Assembly (NCBI GenBank): GCA_963849605.1
Contig: CAWKHX010000002.1
Coordinates: forward strand, 682,001 to 746,000
DNA from: DASPHG01 sp963849605
GTDB lineage: Bacteria > Actinomycetota > Thermoleophilia > Solirubrobacterales > Thermoleophilaceae
DNA length: 64,000 bases
Direction: 5' to 3'
Below are positions 56,644-64,000 of this stretch, one piece after another. Within the stretch, counting starts at the first letter, position 1. Every line of letters begins with the position of its first letter. A model generated the notes under the pieces. The model saw nothing but the letters and a program-made list of their open reading frames with translations, was not told the origin of the DNA and ran no database searches. Position numbers and translations under genes: made by a program.

Positions 56644-58027
56644 GAGGCCACCCGTAGGCTTCGCGCCGCGGCTGCTCGACTTCGCCGACGAGCTGCGCGG
56701 CGAGGGAATGCACGTGGGCACGTCCGAGCTGCTCGACGCGTTCGCGGCGCTCGAGCACGTGCCGTGGACGTCCGAGGAGGACTTTCGCTCGGCGCTCGCC
56801 GCGACGCTCGCGAAGTCGCAGGAGGACAGGCGCGTGTTCGACATCCTGTTCGACCGGTACTTCTTCAGAGCCGTCGAGCGGGAGGCCGTCGAGCGCGGGC
56901 TGACCGAGCAGCAGCTCGCCGACGACGGCGGCTACCAGGGCGACCAGAACATGATCGACCTGGAGAGCCTGCGGAACCAGATCCTCGGCGCGGTGCGGGA
57001 AGGGTCGGACGGCGAGATGCGCGACCTCGCGCGGCTCGCGATCGCCGCCTTCGGCCGCGAGGGCACGGGCAGCGGCGTGATTGGCGTCGACGTCCAGCGG
57101 ATCAGGCGGACGCTCGGCCTCAAGGGACAGAGCGAGCAGGACATGGTCACGCGCCCCGACCCCGACGCGGTCCCGCGCGAGCGGCTGCGCCAGTTCGAGC
57201 GCCACCTGCGGCGCGAGCTCGAGCGCGACATGATCGAGCGGACGGAGGCGCTGCCGCCGGCGCGCCCGCTGCGCGAGTTCGACCGGGCGCTGCCCACCAA
57301 CCCGCTGCAGGACCTCGCCGCCGTTCACAGGATCGTCATGCAGCTCAAGCGCCGCCTTGCCACGCAGGGCCACGAGATGCGCGGGCGCCGCCGCGGCCGC
57401 GTCGTGGACGTGCGCCGGACGATGCGCTCGTCGCTCGAGACGGGCGGCGTGCCGCTCCGCCTCCGCTATCGCCCGAAGCGCCCGCGGCGGCCCGAGCTGT
57501 TCGTGCTGTGTGACGTCTCGACGAGCGTCACCAGCGCGAGCGTGTTCTTCCTGTCGGTCCTACACGCGCTCCACGACTCGTTTCGAAAGCTGCGCTCGTT
57601 CGTCTTCGTCGAGCGGATCTCAGAGGTCACCGAGGTGTTCGAGCGCGAGCGGTCGTTCAAGGCGGTCTCGCGCGCGATCGCGACCGACTCGGGCGTCGCC
57701 GACGTCTCGGGCTACACGGACTACGGCCGCGTCTGGCTCGAGTTCTACGAGCAGGTGATCGACGACCTCGACCCGCGCTCGACGGTGATCGTGCTCGGGG
57801 ACGCGCGCACCAACGGGCGCGAGCCGCACGCGAAGGCGTTCGGCGCGATCGCCGAGAGGGCCAGCCGGATGTTCTGGATGAACCCGGAGCCGAAGCTCTA
57901 CTGGAACTACGGCGACTCGGTGATGGCGGCCTACGAGCCGTACTGCGACGGCGTCTTCGAGTGCTGGACCACCAAGCAGCTCGAGGGCTTCGTGAACGCC
58001 CTCACCCAGCAGCGGCCCACGCGCTAG
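56615..58027 (+). CDS. VWA domain protein, CoxE-like
   Basis: 470 residues. The C-terminal third is a von Willebrand A domain: ELFVLCDVSTSVTSASVFFLSVL is the MIDAS DxSxS motif, with GDARTNGREPHAKAF supplying the later Asp. The N-terminal two-thirds are helical (DFADELRGEGMHVGTSELL, as in CoxE). It forms the classic MoxR-VWA pair thought to assemble or activate metal enzymes. No CODH genes lie beside it; the copper oxidase next in line is a possible client only by position. Confidence 0.92.
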   Translation: MASSDASRPRRPPVGFAPRLLDFADELRGEGMHVGTSELLDAFAALEHVPWTSEEDFRSALAATLAKSQEDRRVFDILFDRYFFRAVEREAVERGLTEQQLADDGGYQGDQNMIDLESLRNQILGAVREGSDGEMRDLARLAIAAFGREGTGSGVIGVDVQRIRRTLGLKGQSEQDMVTRPDPDAVPRERLRQFERHLRRELERDMIERTEALPPARPLREFDRALPTNPLQDLAAVHRIVMQLKRRLATQGHEMRGRRRGRVVDVRRTMRSSLETGGVPLRLRYRPKRPRRPELFVLCDVSTSVTSASVFFLSVLHALHDSFRKLRSFVFVERISEVTEVFERERSFKAVSRAIATDSGVADVSGYTDYGRVWLEFYEQVIDDLDPRSTVIVLGDARTNGREPHAKAFGAIAERASRMFWMNPEPKLYWNYGDSVMAAYEPYCDGVFECWTTKQLEGFVNALTQQRPTR

Positions 58028-58092
58028 CGAAGAGGCGCCGTCTGGACGCCTGTTCGATGCGGACAATCGTCTAAGGCCCTCATACTCGACGG

Positions 58093-60237
58093 GTGACTCG
58101 CACGGATGCTGGTCGCCTGGCGGCGATCCTGGCCGTCGCCATGGGGCTCCTCTCTCCTACGCTCGCGCACGGGCATCAGCCTGGCCTGTTCGAAGACGCC
58201 GTGCTCGGGCGCCAGCACATGCTCGAGCACATGAAGGTCGCGCGCGCCCAGATGCGCGAGCGCCGGCAGTGGAGGCGCATGACTCCAGCCGAGCGGCGGC
58301 GCGCGACGCGCGCCCAGCGCCGCGCGGAACGCCAAGCCTTCGTCCGCGCGCATGCCGCGGCAGGAGATCCAAGCGAGCTCGGCAGCTGGGCGCCGCCGTT
58401 CGTGATGACCACGGGCTACGAGGGCTACGCGGTCCATGCGGCCATGCTCCACACGGGCAAGGTCTTGATGTGGGGCCGGCAGGGGGCTCCACGCGGGAGG
58501 GCGACCTACGCATGGCTCTGGGATCCGGCGAAGGGTTACGGCGACGATGCGGTCCGCGACGTCACCCCGACCGGTGCGAGCGGGAACAACATCCCGATCT
58601 TCTGCTCGGGCATGTCGTTCCTCCCGGATGGACGGGTCCTCGTCGTGGGCGGCACGCTCATGGAGGGGAACGAGGACCCGCTTGACGACTTCACGACCTG
58701 GGCCGGGATCAACTCGGCCATCGTCTTCGACTCGGCCACGGAGGAGTGGACCGAGCTGCCGCGGCCCGCGGGATCGAAGGGGCGCTGGTACCCGACCCAG
58801 GTGCTCCTCGGCGACGGGCGAACACTTGTCGTGAGCGGGTTGACCGAGGATCCGCCCGGCGGGCTTCTGAACGACGCGCCCGAGATCTACAACACCGACA
58901 CGAACGCCTTCACGCTCCTCGAGACTCCGGAGCAGCGACGGGATATGGCTCTATATCCCCACCTGTTCACGATGCCGGACGGGACGGTCCTCCTGGCCGG
59001 CCCCGCCCAGGGGGACTCGGAGATCTTCGATCCGGCGAACCTCGCCAACCCGTGGACCGACCTTCCGCCACTCGCCACGCGCCGGGACGGCGCGAACGCG
59101 ATCCTCCTCCCCGACGGGACGGACGGATCGACCACCGTCGCCGCAATCGGCGGGCGGCCGTCCAAGGGGTCACCGCCCGCGTTCAACGAGATGATCGACC
59201 TGGCCGACCCGACTCCGACCTGGTTGAGCTTCCCTGCCCTCGCCGCCCAGCGCGTATGGGCGAACACCCTGCAGCTCCCGGACGGATCGATGGTCACGAT
59301 CGGCGGCAACGACATGGTCGACGACTCGACGTTCGAGCGCGCCGTCGAGCTATACGACCCAGTCACCGGAACATGGCGCACCGGCCCGAGCCAGGTCGAG
59401 ACGCGTGCCTACCACTCCACGGCGCTCCTTCTGCCGGACGGGCGCGTGCTCTCCACGGGCGACGACCGCAATCCGCCGTCGCCCGACGACACCGGCGAGG
59501 TCTACTCGCCGCCGTATCTCTTCAAGGGCCCGCGGCCGGAGATCTCCTCGGCCCCGGGGGCCTTCCGCTGGAACGTGCCGTTCGGCGTAGGCACGCCGGG
59601 TGACATCGACAGCGCCGTCCTGATCGCGCCCTCGGCGGTCACCCACGCGAACGACATGAGCCAGCGGCTCGTCCCGCTCGCGATCGTCGCGGAGCACGCG
59701 GGCGGTTACACACTCCAGACCCCGCCGTCCGCGAACGTCGCGCCGCCCGGCTGGTACATGCTCTTCGTGTTGAACGACGGCGTGCCCTCGCTCGCCAAGT
59801 GGGTACGCCTCGACGGGTCCGCCCCGGACGTCGCCGCCATCCCGCCCGAGCCCGAACCCGAGCCGGACCCAACGTCTGATCCCGAGCCCGGCGCTCCCGA
59901 CGCACCAGGGGCGCTCCCGGACGCCGCCGGCCCGGGGCTCGAGCTCAGGTTCCCGGAGCGCAGGTGGCTCAGGCGCCTGCGCCGCGACGGGGCCCTGCGC
60001 GTCCGCGTGACGGTGGACGAGCGCGCGATCGTTGACGCGCGGCTCTTGCGCAGGACCAAGCGGCTCGCGCACAAGCGCGTCGAGATGCGCGCCGGGACTC
60101 GCCGGCTCGAGCTAACGCCGCGCCGGCGCGTGATCAGGTGGCTGCGCCGGACCGAGCACCCGCGCCTGCGCCTGTCGGTGTTCGCCACCGACACCTCGGA
60201 CAACCAGACGGCGTGGACGCGCCGTCTACGCCGCTAG
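58093..60237 (+). CDS. Secreted copper radical oxidase (galactose oxidase/GlxA-like)
   Basis: 714 residues. A signal or anchor segment occupies about 1-27, a basic linker follows to about 95, then a seven-bladed Kelch propeller, a C-terminal DUF1929-type Ig domain and, after a Pro/Asp-rich hinge, a second C-terminal beta domain (from about 610). All copper and cofactor positions seem present by motif: Cys171 in IFCSGMSF, Tyr233 in RWYPTQ (likely thioether pair), Tyr440 and His441 in AYHSTALLLPDG, and His518 in THANDMSQR. Such enzymes oxidise alcohols to aldehydes with peroxide release; Streptomyces GlxA acts in glycan deposition at the tip. The GTG start follows the VWA gene by 65 bp. Confidence 0.88.
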   Translation: MTRTDAGRLAAILAVAMGLLSPTLAHGHQPGLFEDAVLGRQHMLEHMKVARAQMRERRQWRRMTPAERRRATRAQRRAERQAFVRAHAAAGDPSELGSWAPPFVMTTGYEGYAVHAAMLHTGKVLMWGRQGAPRGRATYAWLWDPAKGYGDDAVRDVTPTGASGNNIPIFCSGMSFLPDGRVLVVGGTLMEGNEDPLDDFTTWAGINSAIVFDSATEEWTELPRPAGSKGRWYPTQVLLGDGRTLVVSGLTEDPPGGLLNDAPEIYNTDTNAFTLLETPEQRRDMALYPHLFTMPDGTVLLAGPAQGDSEIFDPANLANPWTDLPPLATRRDGANAILLPDGTDGSTTVAAIGGRPSKGSPPAFNEMIDLADPTPTWLSFPALAAQRVWANTLQLPDGSMVTIGGNDMVDDSTFERAVELYDPVTGTWRTGPSQVETRAYHSTALLLPDGRVLSTGDDRNPPSPDDTGEVYSPPYLFKGPRPEISSAPGAFRWNVPFGVGTPGDIDSAVLIAPSAVTHANDMSQRLVPLAIVAEHAGGYTLQTPPSANVAPPGWYMLFVLNDGVPSLAKWVRLDGSAPDVAAIPPEPEPEPDPTSDPEPGAPDAPGALPDAAGPGLELRFPERRWLRRLRRDGALRVRVTVDERAIVDARLLRRTKRLAHKRVEMRAGTRRLELTPRRRVIRWLRRTEHPRLRLSVFATDTSDNQTAWTRRLRR

Positions 60238-62532
60238 CGACTCGCGCGCAGGCTCCAGCGCCAGCTCAAGGACCTCACCGATCGTCATGACCGGATGGAA
60301 GGTCATCTCCTCGCGGACGTGCTCGGGCACGTCGTCGAGGTCGGCGCGGTTGCGCTCGGGCAGGATCACGTCGGTGAGCCCGGCCGCGTGAGCGGCGAGC
60401 ACCTTCTGCTTCAGCCCGCCGATCGGCAGCACGCGCCCCTGGAGCGTCACCTCGCCCGTCATCCCGACCGTGTGCCTGACCGGCCGTCCGGACAGGAGCG
60501 ACGCCAGCGCCGTCGTCATCGTGATGCCGGCGCTCGGCCCGTCCTTCGGGATCGCGCCAGCCGGCACGTGCACGTGGAAGTCGCGCTCGTCGAACGCGTC
60601 GTCCGAGATCGAGAGCTCAGCCGCGTGGCCGCGGACGTACGAGAGCGCGATCCGCGCCGACTCCTTCATGACGTCGCCCAGCTGGCCCGTGAGGGTCAGG
60701 CCGCCCTTGCCGCCGCCCGGCATAGCGGTGGCCTCGACGAACAGCACGTCGCCGCCCGCTCCGGTGACCGCCAGCCCCGTCGCGACGCCGGGCACCGCCG
60801 TCCGCTCCGCCGCCTCCTGGAAGAACTTCTGGCGGCCGAGCGCGTCGCGCACCGCGTCCAGGTCGATCACGACCGGCGCCTCGGCCTTCTCGGAGGCGAT
60901 CAGCGTGGCGGTCTTGCGCAGCAGCGTCCCGAGCTCGCGCTCGAGGTTGCGGACGCCCGCCTCGCGGGTGTACTCGGCCACCACCAGCTCGAGCAGCTCG
61001 TCGGGGATCTGGACCTCGTCGGGGCGCAACCCGTTGCGCTCTATCTGACGCGGCCAGAGGTAGCCGCGGGCGATCGCGACCTTCTCGTCCACCGTGTAGC
61101 CGTCGAAGCGGATGACCTCCATCCGGTCGAGCAGCGGGCCGGGGATCGTCTCGGCGACGTTCGCCGTGGCGATGAAGAGCACCTCCGACAGGTCGAGCTC
61201 GACATCGAGGTAGTGATCGCGGAACGAGTCGTTCTGGGCCGGGTCGAGCACCTCGAGCAGCGCGGACGACGGGTCGCCGCGCCAGTCGGCGCCGACCTTG
61301 TCGACCTCGTCGAGCATGATCACCGGGTTCATCGTGCCGGCGTCGCGCAGCGCGCGGACGAGGCGGCCCGGGAGCGCGCCGATATAGGTGCGCCGGTGGC
61401 CACGGATCTCGGCCTCGTCACGCACGCCGCCCAGCGACATGCGGACGAACTCGCGCCCGGTCGCGCGGGCGATCGACTCGCCGATCGACGTCTTGCCCGT
61501 GCCGGGCGGGCCGATCAGGGTGAGGATGGCCCCGGAGCGCTTGTCCTCCTCGATGCCGCGGTCCTGGCGGAGCTTGCGCACGGCCAGGTACTCGGTGATC
61601 CGGTCCTTGACGTCCTCCAGCCCGGCGTGGTCGGCGTCGAGCACTTCCCGCGCATGGTTCGGATCGAGCCGCTCCTCCGAGCGCTTCGACCACGGCACGG
61701 CGATCAGCCAGTCGAGGTAGGTGCGGATCATCGAGCTCTCGCCCGAGGAGTCGCCCATCCGCTCGAAGCGGGCGAGCTCCTTCTCGGCCTGCTCGCGTAC
61801 CGCGTCGGGCATGCCGGCTTCCTCGATCTTCGCGCGGTACTCGTCCGCGACCGAGCCCTCGTCCTCGCCGAGCTCCTTGCGGATCGACTCCATCTGCTTG
61901 CGCAGGAAGTACTCGCGCTGCTGCTTCTGCGCGCCGCTCTCGACGTCGTCGCGGATGCGCCTGCGCACCTGCATCTCGGCCAGCCGCTCGCTCTGAAGCC
62001 TCACGGCCAGCGCGAGCCGCTCGGTCACGTCGAGCGTCTCGAGCAGCTCGACCTTCTGCTCGAAGGTGAGATCGGGCGAGTAGCCGGCCGTGTCGGCCAG
62101 CGGCCCCGGCTCGGAGATCGAGCGGAGGAACGCCGCGATCCGGCCGTCGTCGCCGCGGTGCTCGAGGATCTCCTCGACCAGTGCGCGGTACTCGCGCTCG
62201 AGCTCGCGCGTGCGCCCGTCGCGCGGCTCATCGTCGGGCCGCTCTTCAACCTCGACGCGCAGGGCGCCGCTCGGATCGGGGCTCGCCGCGCCGATCACGC
62301 CGCGGTGGAGCCCGTCGAGCTCGACCGCCCGGCCGCCGCCCGGCAGCCGGATCTGAGCGCCGACCTCGGCGACCGTCCCGACGTCCGCGTAGGCGTTGTC
62401 GTGCCGCGGCACGAGCAGCACGCGCTCCTCGTCGCCGACGTCCACGGGCAGGCTGACGCTCATGTGGGGGAACACGACGACGTCCTCGAGCGGGATGAGG
62501 AGAAGGTTCGGCATTTCAGCTTCCATTTCCAT
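60226..62532 (-). CDS. lon: ATP-dependent protease Lon
   Basis: Degrades misfolded and regulatory proteins. 768 residues: an N-terminal LAN domain (to about 200), coiled linker, AAA+ (LIGPPGTGKTSIGESIA, PVIMLDEVDKVG) and a C-terminal serine peptidase with the Ser-Lys dyad in PKDGPSAGITM and GGLKQKVLAAH. The ATG is at 62532 (MEMEAEMPNL); MPNLLLIPLEDV is an alternative start. A dyad and -10-like box lie just upstream. It overlaps the copper oxidase end by 12 bp. Confidence 0.95.
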   Translation of the reverse strand: MEMEAEMPNLLLIPLEDVVVFPHMSVSLPVDVGDEERVLLVPRHDNAYADVGTVAEVGAQIRLPGGGRAVELDGLHRGVIGAASPDPSGALRVEVEERPDDEPRDGRTRELEREYRALVEEILEHRGDDGRIAAFLRSISEPGPLADTAGYSPDLTFEQKVELLETLDVTERLALAVRLQSERLAEMQVRRRIRDDVESGAQKQQREYFLRKQMESIRKELGEDEGSVADEYRAKIEEAGMPDAVREQAEKELARFERMGDSSGESSMIRTYLDWLIAVPWSKRSEERLDPNHAREVLDADHAGLEDVKDRITEYLAVRKLRQDRGIEEDKRSGAILTLIGPPGTGKTSIGESIARATGREFVRMSLGGVRDEAEIRGHRRTYIGALPGRLVRALRDAGTMNPVIMLDEVDKVGADWRGDPSSALLEVLDPAQNDSFRDHYLDVELDLSEVLFIATANVAETIPGPLLDRMEVIRFDGYTVDEKVAIARGYLWPRQIERNGLRPDEVQIPDELLELVVAEYTREAGVRNLERELGTLLRKTATLIASEKAEAPVVIDLDAVRDALGRQKFFQEAAERTAVPGVATGLAVTGAGGDVLFVEATAMPGGGKGGLTLTGQLGDVMKESARIALSYVRGHAAELSISDDAFDERDFHVHVPAGAIPKDGPSAGITMTTALASLLSGRPVRHTVGMTGEVTLQGRVLPIGGLKQKVLAAHAAGLTDVILPERNRADLDDVPEHVREEMTFHPVMTIGEVLELALEPARESLAA

Positions 62533-62534
62533 AG

Positions 62535-62559
62535 TTACTAATAAGGAGTAAGCAGTATA
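62535..62559 (-). promoter_or_regulatory. Promoter and dyad upstream of lon
   Basis: On the minus strand TATACT (62559-62554) is a good -10 box, followed by TTACT-N7-AGTAA (62551-62535), a dyad that covers the start region and ends 2 bp before the lon ATG. A short or almost absent leader is implied. The dyad does not match the CTTGAGT/ACTCAAG HAIR box of HspR, so the regulator is unknown. Confidence 0.45.
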
Positions 62560-62587
62560 GAGCTGCCGTAGACTCTCGCCTCGTCAC

Positions 62588-62676
62588 AGGGGGGCTCGCG
62601 GAGGCGGGCTGAGATAGCACCCGGATCCGGTGCTGACCCTTCGAACCTGTGGGGTAATGCCCGCGAAGGGAGCGCA
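62588..62676 (+). ncRNA. Thiamine pyrophosphate (TPP/thi-box) riboswitch
   Basis: The core words are in order: GGGGGCUCG, CUGAGA (62609-62614), ACCCUUCGAACCUGU (62637-62650), GGGGUAAUGCC and GCGAAGGGA (62663-62671). P3 is capped by a perfect AGCACC-CGGATCCG-GGTGCT stem (62616-62634). The ribosome site AAGGGAG lies inside the 3' side, a few bases before the TTG start of the ABC ATPase, so binding of TPP would hide it and stop translation of the transporter. Confidence 0.95.
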
Positions 62677-62677
62677 G

Positions 62678-63418
62678 TTGCAGCCCACCCTCATAAAGGA
62701 GACCACCGCCGTCCGACTGGGCGGGGTCGCGCGGCGCTTCCGCGACGTCGAGGCGCTCGCGGGGGTCGATCTGGCGGTCGCGGACGGCGAGATCGTTGGG
62801 ATCGTCGGGCCGTCGGGGTGCGGCAAGTCGACGCTGCTCGAGCTCGTTGCGGGGCTGCAGGAGCCGGACGCCGGCGAGGTCGAGGCGCCGGCCGCGGCCT
62901 ACATGCCGCAGAAGGACCTGCTGCTCCCGTGGCGCGACGCGCTCGGGAACGCGGCGCTCGCTCTCGAGGCCGGCGGCGTGCGGCGCGGCGAAGCCCGCGG
63001 CCGTGCGGCGCCCCTGTTCGAGCGCTTCGGGCTCGGCGGGTTCGAGCGGACGCCGCCGTACGAGCTCTCCGGCGGGATGCGCCAGCGCGTGGCCTTCATG
63101 CGCACCCTCCTCCCCGGCCGCCCCCTGCTCCTGCTCGACGAGCCGTTCGCTTCGCTCGACTCCCTGACGCGCGCGGAGATGCAGGCGTGGCTGGCCGAGG
63201 CGCTCGAGGCGGAGCCGCGCACCACGCTGCTCGTGACGCACGACGTCGAGGAGGCGCTCTACCTGGCCGACCGCGTCGCGGTGATGTCGCCACGGCCGGG
63301 CCGCGTGGTGGCGGAGCTCGACGTGCCGCTGCCCCGCCCCCGCCCCCGGCGCGAGACCGTCACCGACCCGGCGTTCGTCGAGCTCAAGGAACAGGCGCTG
63401 GAGGCGCTCGGCCTGTGA
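62678..63418 (+). CDS. ABC transporter ATP-binding protein, thiamine/precursor uptake type
   Basis: 246 residues from TTG 62678; this start follows the riboswitch's AAGGGAG and avoids beginning inside its core. Walker A is GPSGCGKSTLLELVAGLQ, signature ELSGGMRQRVAFMRTL, Walker B LLLLDEPFASLDSL, H-loop TTLLVTHDVEEAL. The Q-loop is AYMPQKDLLLPWRD. The riboswitch points to thiamine or a pyrimidine precursor (HMP) as the cargo. The stop overlaps the permease GTG (GTGA). Confidence 0.92.
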   Translation: MQPTLIKETTAVRLGGVARRFRDVEALAGVDLAVADGEIVGIVGPSGCGKSTLLELVAGLQEPDAGEVEAPAAAYMPQKDLLLPWRDALGNAALALEAGGVRRGEARGRAAPLFERFGLGGFERTPPYELSGGMRQRVAFMRTLLPGRPLLLLDEPFASLDSLTRAEMQAWLAEALEAEPRTTLLVTHDVEEALYLADRVAVMSPRPGRVVAELDVPLPRPRPRRETVTDPAFVELKEQALEALGL

Positions 63419-64000
63419 AGCGCGCCCTGCCGGCAGTCGGCCTGCTCCTGCTCGTCCTCGCCGCGTGGTGGTGGGTGGCGAGCTGGGACTCGGTCGACGA
63501 CCTCCTGCTGGCGTCGCCGTCGGAGACGTGGCAGGCGCTCCGCGACGACCGCCAGCTCCTGCTCGACAACGCCTGGGTGACCCTCGTCGAGGTGCTGCTC
63601 GGCCTCGCGATCGCGATCGCCGCCGCGTTCGCGCTCGCGGTCGCGATGCACCTGGTGCGGCCGCTGCGCGACGCCGCGTACCCGCTGCTCGTCGCCTCGC
63701 AGGCGATCCCCATCTTCGTCCTCGCGCCGATCTTCGTGCTGGCGTTCGACTACGGCATCGGGCCGAAGCTCGCGCTCGTGGCGCTGATCTCGTTCTTCCC
63801 GATCGCCGTCGGGCTGCTCGACGGCCTGCGGTCGGTCGACGCGGACCTGCAGAAGCTGATGCAGAGCCTGGGCGCGAGCCGCGTGTTCCGCCTGACGCGC
63901 GTGGAACTGCCCGCCGCGCTCCCCGGTTTCTTCAGCGGTCTGCGGATCGGCGCCTCCGTCGCGGTCATCGGCGCGGTGTTCGGCGAGCTGGCAGGAGCCG
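63415..64000 (+). CDS. ABC transporter permease, thiamine/precursor type (3' end cut by window edge)
   Basis: From GTG 63415 the visible 195 codons show a first helix (AVGLLLLVLAAWWWVA), then LLASPSETWQAL and further helices with the EAA loop region (QKLMQSLGASRVFRLTRVELPAALPGFFSGLRIG) typical of nitrate/sulfonate/HMP-type permeases. It is co-translated with the ATPase. A substrate-binding protein would be expected beyond the edge. Confidence 0.93.
   Translation, partial: MKRALPAVGLLLLVLAAWWWVASWDSVDDLLLASPSETWQALRDDRQLLLDNAWVTLVEVLLGLAIAIAAAFALAVAMHLVRPLRDAAYPLLVASQAIPIFVLAPIFVLAFDYGIGPKLALVALISFFPIAVGLLDGLRSVDADLQKLMQSLGASRVFRLTRVELPAALPGFFSGLRIGASVAVIGAVFGELAGA

Noticed and set aside
58033..58051. 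AGGCG...CGCCT hairpin after the VWA gene
   Set aside because: The stem is only five bases with an imperfect interior and no T-run, too weak to call a terminator.
60295..62541. 748-codon open frame on the plus strand across the lon gene
   Set aside because: It is the antisense of Lon, which has every family motif. The frame has the Leu/Asp/Arg/His composition of antisense shadows in GC-rich DNA.

Overview
The window is very GC-rich, bacterial, and densely coded on both strands. GTG and TTG starts and 1-4 bp ATGA/GTGA/TTGA stop-start overlaps are frequent. Gene content and order (HPt-FtsH-FolP-FolB, LysS-GreA-Dus-CoaX-FolK, many acyl-CoA enzymes, a peptidoglycan hydrolase joining transglycosylase and M15-type domains) suggest an actinomycete, most like the Thermoleophilia (Solirubrobacterales/Gaiellales). 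The taxonomic call is inference. I saw no tRNA, rRNA, CRISPR array, insertion sequence or prophage, and no gene-free stretch above 300 bases.

Layout. 1-7.4 kb (minus): a sensor histidine kinase, HD-GYP protein and receiver feed into folK, coaX, dusB, greA and lysS, which runs off the left edge. 7.4-14.1 kb: folate genes folP/folB, a NYN nuclease, ftsH, hpt, tilS and a few secreted proteins. 14.1-24 kb: a MerR-class III cyclase fusion, a two-module reductase and a flavin monooxygenase separated by a perfect CRP-type palindrome, a secreted propeller, an acyltransferase, an epimerase and a nucleoside phosphorylase flanked by coiled-coil proteins. 24-30 kb: a leader peptide and a large cell-wall hydrolase, small secreted proteins, a thioesterase and a metallopeptidase-like protein. 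30-37.3 kb: sirtuin, a rearranged beta-oxidation pair, PadR regulator, a Cys-repeat protein, an RTX lipoprotein, LtrA and an acyl-CoA dehydrogenase behind a TetR-type operator. 37.3-49.3 kb: small membrane and acidic proteins, CaxA and TerC transporters, a lipoprotein, two tandem secreted glucuronyl C5-epimerase-like proteins, an ArsA-like ATPase, EVE and DUF2203 proteins. 49.3-58 kb: acyl-CoA dehydrogenase plus citrate synthase, a receiver, a YceI-flavin reductase-TetR-GNAT-peroxiredoxin-zinc protein run, then MoxR and VWA. 58-64 kb: a secreted copper radical oxidase, Lon, and a TPP riboswitch in front of a thiamine-type ABC transporter cut by the right edge.

Themes. Fatty-acid catabolism is spread over several loci (two acyl-CoA dehydrogenases, the split FadB-like pair, thioesterase, citrate synthase, acyltransferase, reductase). 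Signalling is rich (kinase, HD-GYP, two receivers, cyclase, STAS, TetR, PadR). Many proteins are exported.

Quality warning. At least nine genes are interrupted by small indels. Eight of these events are consistent with one extra base in this sequence, and several of the genes are normally essential (lysS twice, coaX). Residual sequencing error is the most economical explanation. Spans given for these genes are the inferred full-length ones.
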